Assembly (NCBI GenBank): GCA_030141605.1
Contig: JAQGDQ010000159.1
Coordinates: 297,501-361,500, forward strand
Length of the DNA: 64,000 nt
Reading direction: 5' to 3'
DNA from: Tubiluchus corallicola
Lineage: Eukaryota > Priapulida > Priapulimorpha > Priapulimorphida > Tubiluchidae
Shown here: positions 40,201-52,200 of the stretch, piece after piece
How positions within the stretch are numbered: the first letter of the stretch is position 1
Layout of the letters: every line of letters begins with the position of its first letter
Position numbers and translations under genes: made by a program
Notes under the pieces: generated by a model
Databases searched by the model: none
The model's input: the letters and a program-made list of their open reading frames with translations, nothing else
What the model was told of the DNA's origin: nothing

Positions 40201-43200
40201 TTATATTGAATATATCATGAAAATGTCATGCGTCAAATGATAACGTCTTTGTTATGTCGCATATCAGTATTATGTATGGTTATTTATATTTTATCATATC
40301 TTGTGTTTACGTTTGTGTTTTTTGCGTATATGGTTACATATACTATCTATTTTGCTATGATCATACTGTTTAGTATTCTTTAATATTTTCTATTTTCGCT
40401 TCCCCTTTAAATAAAGTGTAATAAAATGACAGTGATTCTTATGTAATTCCGCCCCTCTATTTGCCGTTCTAATAGTGGCAAAAAAGGGGAAAATTTAAAA
40501 ATATTATCTTTAGAAAATAGTGTTGTACATATTTCTGATGCACCAGAATCATGCAGAAGTCAGCATATTTTGCATTTGAATATACTCCATAAAGAACACC
40601 GAGTACTCCAGTAGGCAGGTAAAACACAAAACAAACAAAAAGTGCCTGGTTTATCAGGACTAATAAAATATACACGTGTGAGTTTATCCTTTTGTGCTAA
40701 AAATAAGAATTTTTTGCAGGTTTTTAGATTCACAGGCGAACCTCGATGGCCTAGTGGTCTGGTTGGTCACATTCACGCTCCACCAGATGTTCCTGTTTGT
40801 GGCTTTGAAAATGAGTTTTGCCCCGAAGTAACAGGCAAGTGCCGTTCTTCTTTTTGTGGGTTGTCTAATATTATCAAGAATCACCCATAATTTCTGTGTT
40901 AATTTCAGTTAGTTTCTGTGTAGCAACAGTTGTGTTTTTAAATTTTTACAAAAACGGAAAAATTTTAGGAATTTTGATGAATGTAAATTTTGCGTAAAGT
41001 GACATTTGGACTAAAATCGCTAATGTATCGAATGTGGCATTTACCTCGTTCTTCGTGTATATATGTAATTTGATTTAGTCAATAAACTACATACATACAT
41101 AAATCACTACATTTTCACACAACACAACAATATTTAGTATTCATGGGTTCGATTACCGCTGTTGGTGGAGAGTCTTGCAAATTCGATACCATTCTGACAG
41201 ATTTTTTGTGGGTTCACTTAGCCTCAATTAGTATCCATTACCAAATGAGAAGTCCGACGAGACTTACCAACTAGACGCCACTGATGTCGCCTATTCAGTG
41301 CTTTCCCGTAGTCGTTGATTTCTGAATATGCTAAAAGACGTAGCTAAACAAATCTTATTTAATTAGTAATGTTCCTTCTTTCAAAACAGCTAGCTTTACA
41401 ATAGGTTTAATTTTCGAAATCTGAATTTTATAATAATAAGAAATTTGCCTTTCAAAGTTCGCCAAATCTGTATGGATGTTGTCAATAACAACTAGAATCG
41501 CCCTGAGTTATCAAAGTGGCTCAGCGTAAGGAAAAATTTTTTAAAACGTCTCATTAGACCCGGTATTCAAATACTTTTACTCCCAATATAGATGAACTTG
41601 AGTGGAATCACTTTGTAACGCAAAATGCTAATCTGAAACGTTCTAAAACTTTTCTTTTTCCAGCAACGCTTTACATCATCCTTGGGGTTATATTCTCTAG
41701 CATCTTTTTGACTGGATTTGTCATCTTAGTCTGTTGGTTATACAGGTAAGTTGCTTTGACTAATATATATAGCAGGCCATGAACGTTATGATGAAGTTGA
41801 TGACTGTCATTTGTTTCAATGCTACAAATTGATTTATATTTAGCGCGTTCTGAGCAGTAGTCTTTCATCTTTTCATCTCTTCATTATTCCACCACCCTTC
41901 CCACGACATGTTCACGTTTTCATTACCTTTCAGACCTGCTCCTCTTTCATCTATGCACCTCCTGCACTTCCGTCATTCCATATTGCCTGTTAGGCGTGAA
42001 TCTTGTTGATTTGAGCCAAAATTCATAAACTTTTTATGCTGCTCTTTATTATATTTATCGTTGTAATTGTCATTAGGTCATATCTTACTTAAGTTTATTA
42101 CTTCTCTCTATATGAGTAATTTTGTATTATTAGCTTGTGCAATAATAAACGTTATATAGATGATATAGATATGGATGCAATACAATAAATCTGCAAAACA
42201 CAAACAGATGAAATGTATAAAAATAAACATATCCTTCTCGAGGACACTTAAATTTAGAGAAAGAGTGAGAACAGGCAAAAACTAAAAAACGTAAGAAGTC
42301 AAGAAATTTAATAATTGAATTGAAAAACAAAAAAATTATTTCCGAAAAAGGAAGAAAAAATAAATCAGTGGAAAACACGAACTGCAGTATCTTTGAAGGC
42401 AGAAATCATAAAAACAGAAGAAAAATGAAATAAAACCAAAAGTAAAACCCGGTATTTAAAGTAACTACAACGAAATTTTAATTTTTCAAGGCGCAGCCGA
42501 TATGAAGCGCAACTAATGAGTATGGCGTGGAAGATCAACTATGAAGACATTGAAAGACTAGCTACCGGAAGTAAGCACGGAAGTTCCAAGAAAAAAGATG
42601 GAAGCAGGGTAAGCCTTTAAAACGATCATTAGACTGTATTGACGAACTTTCCGTTTTCTACATTGAATAATTGTTTACATAATTTCAACAGCAACTGCAA
42701 CGCTGAACATACAAATTTGTTAACCGCTTTTCGAATAAAAAATGAGAAAAACTTCGTTGTTTTATAGGGAAGTGTAGCAAGTAGTGGCAAAAATAGTGGT
42801 GGTGGCTTAGCTGCAGGTAGCTCAAAAGAATCTGGAAGTCAAACCAAATCAAATCCCACTACAGGAACGGGTGAGACGTGCTGTGCCGGGCTTTGTGATA
42901 GTCTGGCACTTATATAGCTCTTATATTCGAGTTCTTATACCGCTCCGCCGCTCCCTCTTGTACAAGTCATTTTGTTAATAAGTGCGTAAAGATAAACGTA
43001 CAAGTGCATAGAATGCCAACAGTCCAACGCCAACACCCTTTACTATTATAGAATTATTACTAATGTACTTATTATTATCAATTACTATTAGCTATCATTT
43101 AGAGTTTTATGATTTTTAATAAAGAAGAAGAATGGGTTGTTTCAAATTAATTAGGATATTCAGCAAAACTAAATAAAAGTACGCAAAATAAAGTTTGCAA

Positions 43201-46200
43201 ATAAAAAAACAACTTAATCAATTACAAATTTGTCAATTGTAAAAGTGCTAAAATATAACAGATTTAATATATATATATAAATAACTGTACATATGAACCA
43301 ATTGTTTAGCAATAATATACATAAATATAGATAAGCATGAAAATCTCTTTATTAATTTCTATTTGCAGTTTTAAAATTTCATGTCAAAGAGGAATATGAA
43401 AATTAAACAAAATTCGTATTAGCTTCTTCAGTCATGAATTTCTGCTGAATTCTCGGACGTCGTAAAGATGCAGGTTTTGTGCGACCTCACGGCATTTGTC
43501 GTCATTTTGTAGTCTGGCGCAAAATCTGACGTACCAGCATTAATTTTGATGCGTAGATTAACAACATTTTCTGTATTTTGCTTAGAAACATCTTAAGTAA
43601 GAGTTTTGTAATTGATCATGTTGCTTATTATCGTTCTTGTTGTCGTCATCGTCGTCGTCGTTGTTGTTGTTTTCACTGATGTTGCTTTGGTTGTTGTTTT
43701 TGTCGTGTTTACTGAAATGAATTGCTTACTTGGATTTTTATTTATAGGCACGCAGGTATTTGCCAAGGCCGGATACTATAAAGGCATGATGGTAGCTATT
43801 AAAGACATAAACAAAGAACATATGAATGTCTCGAGAACAGTGATGAGGGAGTTTTACGATGTAAGTGAATTAACAATACTGTGTCACTGAGCGTTGTTCT
43901 CCTGTAAGCAGCGAATAAAACAAGGGTACAGTAAAAGGCAAGGGTACAGGAAAAGACTAGGTATCGTAAAAGTGGCTAAACGTTAGGTATTGGAAAGCAA
44001 AATAGTACTACAGTATATTGCTTACACTTTTCAACTTCTTCTGCTGAATGGTGATGTAAAACGTTAAAAGTGTCATTTGACGGTAACCATTAATTTTTTA
44101 AATTAATTAACTAAAACAAAACTGACATTTGTACGTTTAAATTAAATTTTACATTAGAATGGAGTCAGTTTGTTATTTATTATACAACTAATGCCAATAA
44201 AATAACAATTTTAACGCTATTTTGAGGGAAACCGAGTGCGAAACCGGTAATTAAAGTCATTATTTAATGGCTTTATTATAAGTTCGCTATGAATTCTTTT
44301 TCGTTGTGTGCTTTCATTATTGCTCGACACTTCTCGATTTAGCTGGAACACGACTGCTAGCGCCACGTACGAACATTGATCAGATGCTTATTTTAGCTTC
44401 TAATAATATGAGTATAGTAAATAAACAAGGTAAAAATATTGAATGTGAACCTTTCACAGTGTTTAATCTACTGCTGAGATTAAAGTAATCTGACATAATG
44501 ATGGTTCTTGAAGATTCCTGGAAGAGACATATATTAAGGAGTTTGAATGACGCCAGTTGACATAGTTGATGTTACTTTACATACATATGGTAATACTGTC
44601 CTGGTCTAAGATTCAAGTTTTTGATCTACACTGTTACAAACAAATCTTGGTACAAATTCCGATGATTTGATGATGCAGTACGATCCTAAACGTGGTTCTA
44701 GATTCATTTAATGTTCATATCTGTTGCATTATGGCTTTGTGGTTACAATCTAAAACTAAAGCTTGAATCCCGACTTTGTTATCTACTGACACGAGTTGGA
44801 TTTCTGCAAGTCGCTCAGATTTGACAATGTATATCTACTTTACCGTGAAAAATTCACTTGAAAACCGGCAGCTTACTTGGGAGAATCAATAATTCACTTC
44901 AAAATCGGTAGTAACTCTTTCAACGTTAGGTAACTCTTTCGATGACTAGTAAGTCACTCACTTGAGAATTGGAGACTCACTAGACACTCAGTAACTCATT
45001 CAATGTTTGATAACTCACTAGGTCAGTGGTAAATAACTGGAGAATTGATAACTCATTTGGTTATCCGAGAATCGATTGAACTTTGATAACTCATTTGTTA
45101 TAGTCTGCTTGCACGAAAAACGGTAACTCGCTTGAAAAGGAACTCATTTTAATAAGACTACAATTCACTCGAAGATAGTTAATTCACTGAATGTCGAAAC
45201 TTTGCCACTATTTTATAAGGCACTGAGTAGCCGATGTTCACCAAGTTGGGTAGCCATTCATTGAATATACTTGGCTAAGGTGTCGCAGACGGAAAATGTT
45301 GACCTTGCTTATCTCTAGTCAGGAAAAGGCGGTGAAGCCAATTTTTGTATCTTTGACGAAGAAGACTTACGCAAGTATACTATGGAAGTTATTTTTAATT
45401 TATATCGCTGTACTTTTTTCAACTTATGTGTTAAAGAAATCCATAATAAGTCTCTAGCAAGTCGTCACTCACTATGCACATTGTAAGATAGTGTTATGTT
45501 ATGTTACACTCTATGGTAATTTATATGTTCATGTTATTTTCTTATGCTAATGATGTACTTCTACCTAGTTCGTTCTCTATATTGACAAAAACTCCAGCTT
45601 ATGCTAGAGTAATTATATTTTTGTTATTAATTGCTCGTATTTTAAAATTGCTCTAAAGCTATTTCGGCAGATTTCAGTCTACGTTCCATTCTAGCTGAGG
45701 GATATTTTACATGAAAATCTCAACGTGTTTGTTGGAGCTTGCATTGAACCTCCAAATATATGTCTGTTGTGGGCCTACTGTCACAAAGGAAGTCTTCAGG
45801 TAAGCACCGTGCTTTCCTATTATTTACTTACAGGCTAATGTTTTCGATTTCTAGTAATTTGTAGCTAATTTTTATAACTAATTCTTTACATTTTTGCTTA
45901 AACAGGACATCATAGAAAATGATGACATCAAATTAGACACAACGTTCAGACTGTCAATGCTTTCTGATGTAGCCAGAGGAATGGAGTACATGCACAAGAG
46001 TGTTCTGCATGCTCATGGTAATCTTAAATCCACCAATTGCCTTGTGGACAACCGGTGGACAGTCAAAATTACCGATTATGGTCTGCATAGTTTCTTGACT
46101 GGAAGAGGTCAGAAAAAGGAAGAAGATGAAAACTATGAGTTCTTACGTGAGTTTTGTAAAACCCAGTTATGTACAAATAATGCTTAATTTAAGTTTGCAA

Positions 46201-49200
46201 GTAATTTGTTTACAAGTATCAAAATATTTCAAACCCTACAAGAAATGCTAGTTGGCAAAGATAAAGGCTTTACTGAATGTTCACCTCATTAAAGAAAAAT
46301 AAATAGGTTTTTATCTTTTGCCTCTAGTTATTATGTGTACATTCTTTTTTATTTCCTGTCCACAAGCGGTATTTATGTGATTATGCGAAGACATAATTCA
46401 TGATATACAATCAACGATTTTTTTCTGTCAAAGCACCTAAACCATTTCCTGGGCAAACACTGTTACCTCCATTCTTTAGCATAATTATGTTAGTGCTTTC
46501 CAATTTTATATTACTATTGTTAATTATAGAATGTAGTAGAACAGCATGCAGCTTTTATCAGTTTCACGCAACAGAGTGTTAAATTGTGGCACTTATAGGC
46601 AAACAATGGACCGCACCTGAAATACTCCGAGAAAATTTCCCAAATGCAGTGGGAAGCCAAAAAGGAGATGTCTATTCCTTCGCAATCATTTCCTATGAAG
46701 TTTGTGGGCGGCAGGCTCCCTACAATTTCGACAACATTACTCCTAGAGGTTTGTACTCTGAATCTCTCATGTTTTGCTAAATTAAAACCTAAAATACTAA
46801 ACTCAAATCTTAAACTTGGCTAACCTGGTATAAAGACATTTTCTAACACTAAATACAATTCAGTAGTATGTTTTGTGCACTTGAGAACTGAAGCTTTGTA
46901 CTTCCAAGCGAGTGCTGATATAATTTTCGGTCAATGAAAAATCACACAGCGAACACGGTGCTGATCTTATAAATGCTGTTCCACTTAATCAAACTAAAGT
47001 CTTTTGAATAAATATCGAAAAAGGCCGTTGAAGCAATAACTGCGTCGTCTACGGCCACATCATTCATGTTCATTTAAAGCCGTGTTCTTACAATAGTTTC
47101 CTTGTTATCAACCCAGTTATTTTGCTAGAATACAGCGGACACTCTATGTTTAAATAAAACTACGCGTGATGTGGAACTTCTTACGTAAATCAAGTCGGCC
47201 AGAAGCTTTGATTAAACGCTCACTGTAAGCTGAACTGCTAGATATGCCTGCCGCTCAATAGCAATTTTAAATCTGTTTAGATTGCATCAATCGCGTACGC
47301 AATGGAGAGGCTAAACCATTCAGACCAACAATTCCAGACGATGGTTTTGAAGTCGGACCAAAAATGACGCAGATAATTCAAAACTGTTGGAACGAAAATC
47401 CAGACGCAAGACCTACGTTTTCGATTATTCGGAAAAACCTTCGCGATATGACGGGTGGAGAGTGAGTTGTCTTAAGTCATTATACGCCAGTCAGGTGGTA
47501 AAAAATGCTGAATGAAAATTAAAACGTTATTAGTATCAGTTTAACAACTTAAGGAAACGTTTCTCTATAGTTGTTAATTTAACATAATCAGAATTATTAT
47601 AAACAACCCGGCACGCATGTTACGTTAAACACCGTAATTTGATAACATGTTGTAGCTTTTTTTGGATATTGCCAGGATTGTCATCGTTGACATGATACTG
47701 AGCATGATGGAAAAATATTCTAACAACCTTGAAGAAATTATTGAAGAGAGAACGCAGCAATTAAATGAAGAAAAGATCAAGACTGACAAACTGTTATACA
47801 GAATGCTACCTCCGTATGTAGATATTGCTATATTAGATTATGACACGTTTATAGTAGCAGCAGTAGTAGTATTATATCGACTATATGGTCCATCGAAATC
47901 ATTATAATAACTGGCATGCACTAATTTCGCGAAGTCCAGGCTCTAATTCAAATTGCTCTTGCACTAATATACAATAACATGCGACTCGTCTTGACCAAAG
48001 ACATAATCTCACAAGCATACCCTATTTTCACGAGGGATGGGTGACCTGGCCCGTCTACCAGTCTCAACCCTCAGATGACGGAGACGATGAATAAAGTTAC
48101 TAAAACTGATTTGAAGAGAACCAGACGAATATATTGCATGTTGCCCTAATGAAGGTCTGTCGACTACATAGCAAGAATACCAACTTTTGTTTGCAGTTTT
48201 AGCAATATTGGCTAACTTGTTGTGAAGACTACAATTTTAACACTTACAAAGGAATCAAATGCACGAGAGGGAGACATGGATTAGGGTTAGTTGCCAAGCA
48301 AACGTCAAGGTTTCACTCGGATTAAGATCACCAAGCTTTTTATTGAAAAACTGTTTTCGTTATGTCTTTTCAAAATCAAGTCTCTAACATTAGCCACGCT
48401 TGCTTCTACAAGACACAAATCCTTACTTTAATTTAAGGTAACTATTTTATAGTAATGGCCAAAAATAACACATTTGTATTAGCGGCGCATAACTTAAACA
48501 TTGAGCAGTCTCTGTGCGCCTACAGCTTGAAATAAAAAAAAACTTTATATCCATACAGCTGAAATATTGGCATGTGTTAGTTGAGTAGCAAGTGTGCAGC
48601 TTCTCCACAACTAAAACAACTTTGTGGTCTTTAGAAATTTTACCACTTAATAAGTTACAAAATAAATTTTATAGCTACTATGAACGTCTTTTGTTAAAAT
48701 ATACTTATATTCCCTATATTCTCTAAGTAGTAGTAGTAGCTTGTAATAATAAACTTCTGAATTGACTCATTTTATATAGTAAAGATCAATAGAAGATCTG
48801 TATATGTTTGAGTCCTGTAAGGAGAAAATTTGTTACTTTTTAGTTATTTTTATTTACTTGTAATTATAAAGTGTTTTAGAGATAGACAGTTTCAGTCTTC
48901 AGAGCCCACATAGACATTTTAGTTTTATTGTGAAACTTTATCGTTCGTCACTGAACAGTGCAGTGCTAAAATTGATTTTGAATTTTCAACACAAATATGC
49001 TTTTCATGAAAGCGTTATTCATTTTTTATTCATTATTATTATCATTGTTAATTAACACTTTAAATTATTAACACTACACCGACATTGCGTTAATGATATT
49101 GTAGAACAGTGGCAGATAATCTGAAATTAGGACGACCAGTGCATCCAGAAGCTTACGATTCAGTAACCATCTACTTCTCTGACGTTGTTGGATTCACACA

Positions 49201-52200
49201 CCTGGCTGGCGAAAGTTCACCTTTACAGGTAGGCCTGTAAATTGTACACTTTTTGTGCTTTGATTAAATCGTGTAATTTTAGGTTGGTTATGCCAGACAT
49301 CAAAGCTTTGATGATGTGAACCTGCTTGTGGAAGACCGCGAGGAAGTTCGATTTATTCAAATTGTTGTGGGTAACCTAATAGTAGCCTAAACATGAAAGC
49401 CTGAAAAAACTCGTTAGAATTAGTCTGAGTAAACTAAACAGTGGAATCAAGTTTGAAAAAATGCTTAAATGTGCTTTCTTTTAGATACGAAAGTAAGAAA
49501 CGAAATATAGAAAACTATGAACTTTAAATCCATTTATGTTTCATTCACTCTAACTTGTTCAAGACAGTTTAAAAAGGAAGAGCCAGCTATTACTATTATA
49601 GTACCAACTTCAGATTGGCATGATTAAACAGTAAACTGTATATGATGTATAAACATGGTATAAACATGTTAAGCAGTATAACTGTATAAACTGTACCACA
49701 CGAGGGAATCGTGTGATGACAAAGAATAATATACTTATTCCATCACATCTTTAAATGGCTAATTTAGATGAAGTTTGATAGTTACTCAATATTTAAATTT
49801 CTGTGAGGCTAATAAGTTGATGTTATCCATTACTTCTAAATCTGGATATGCTATCTAAAAAGGTAGGGTAGTTTGGCACGAGCACTATCCATTGATTCAA
49901 TTGACTGCACACTAGTTTATAAAATAATTCACTAGCAATTATTTCTCGTAATATTTCTTTAGATTGTCGACTTTCTGAATGACTTGTACACGTGCTTTGA
50001 CGACATTATTGCAAAACATGATGTCTACAAAGTAGAAACGATAGGTGACGCTTATATGGTGGCTAGTGGTGTCCCACAAAGGAATGGGCAGCGACATACT
50101 GAAGAAATTGCAAACTGTGCTCTAGATCTGTTGAGTGCCAGTACTCATTTTCGAATTAGACATCGACCTCAAATGCAACTGCAACTAAGAATTGGTAATG
50201 AAATACACATTTTGGGAAAGTTAGTTTTAATTTAATGAGTCAATTCATAGAATTCGTACGACGCTAATCGAAGAAGTTGTCTAGTTTAACGCACAACCAA
50301 TCCAGTCATTATATCAACAAAAATTAATGCATAGTAAACTGGATATCTGAAATGCGCTTAAAGAGTCGTGCGCTAACATTATTTGTAAAATACAATGCTT
50401 TTAAATGTGGTATTTGTTTTTGTACATAGGACTGCACACTGGACCTGTTGTTGCTGGTGTTGTTGGTCTAATCATGCCCCGTTATTGCTTGTTTGGAGAC
50501 ACTGTAAATACAGCTGCAAGAATGGAATCGAACGGAAAAGGTTGGTGATTATTCATAATTCGACGTATTAAACTGGTAAAGTATCTTTGCAGCAGCTTAA
50601 ATGGCGTATGAAATGAGACAAGGGCGTTTTTGTGGACGCTCATACTTAGTATTCTGTTGATACATCGCTGACTTAATTTACCTTCCAACTTTCGTGGTCC
50701 AACAAAAATCTGTCTGCTCTGGTCACCAAACGACCTTTCTTCAGGCTTACCTGATATTTTGCAAAGTCCTTGGAGCTAGCTTTAAAATGAAAAATGAATT
50801 TCACTCTTTGAGTAGAAATCGCTTACCTATTAGAATGCACAAAATCAATAATTAAAAATTTATTATTAATCATTGACCGTTGTTAATGATGATAATTGAA
50901 AATGCACAAACAAAAATGATCGTTAAACTTGCTAACTTGTTACAATTTTGCAGTATTTTGCTGATAATTTTGTGAACATTTTGACAGATACTAGATGTGC
51001 ATTTTGCGCTCCAAGTATATCAACTAAATGCAGCGAGATTTCAAACAATGTTTCTTTTTACTGAGATTTTTAGCAAAACGCAATTTTAAGGTCAAAGTAA
51101 AAAGTTAATGTTTATATTCTCATGTTGCGTTTAAATGAGTTCGCAAAAAATCAGTAAATTCAACGAACAAAACGACTGTGAAAAAGCTCTTTCTAGGATG
51201 AAGTAAATTTTCGATCAAATAAATCGTGAATTAAAAATCAGTGTAACGTCCCTAACGTTCATTACATTTGTAAGACTTATTTTGCATTGCAGAATCTCGC
51301 ATTCACCTTAGCAAACAACTTCAGATTGCATTGAAAGAGAAAGACGTGTTTGAAATGAAACAACGAGGAGAAATGAATGTGAAGGTGGGAAAGAATATAA
51401 CCTAGCTTAATTTTTATAAGGCAACAGGCGCAGTAAAGTTACAATTGCACAATTTCAAATTTATAGTACACCAAATTTAGCGTGAGACTTAATTTCATGC
51501 TGCACAATGATGTACGAAATATGTGTGTGACAGAAACAGTGTGTTTTGCAGAAAAGAGGAATTTATTGTAGGTAACTCGTAACTCGTTTATTCATTCAAA
51601 ACCCTTATACTTTGTAGGTCCTTATACATAAAACTGTAATACATGACGTGTCTTTATGACGTATGCCATGATTTATGACGTGCTTTTACTATGTTGCTGA
51701 GATTTAACAGCTTAGTAACCCATTAACGTTTTAAAATGTTAAATTGCTTTTTGGCGATGTCGCATTTTTGATAAAAATAGAGCTCTTTAGCAAGCCAGCA
51801 TGAAATTTTAGGAAATTCTATGGAGAAGACATTCACCAGTTGATGCCTTACGAGCTTGCTCTAGTTTCGTATCATTTTTTTATTAGGGAAAGGGACTACA
51901 GATGACTTATTGGTTATATGGTAAAAAAGGATACGACAAGCCACTCCCTAAATTTGTTGAGTGAGTACAACTTTTGAGACAATGTTTCATGTTTCTTGTC
52001 AAAATTTATTGCCCACCAGTCGACTGTAGTTTCTTCGAAATATTTAACATTAAAAGTTAATTGCAAGGCTGATATTGTATTCTATATACAGAGCAAGACC
52101 TTTGTTCAACATTGACTTAGTGTTTAAACATTTATGTGCTTATTAAATCATTGCATGTTTAAATGTTTTTACCACTACATTAAAATATCGTAATTTCAGA

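Noticed and set aside
41143-41160. B-box-like GGTTCGATTAC as another tRNA-like element
   Set aside because: No A-box or anticodon arm at proper distance; a single 11-base match is expected by chance.
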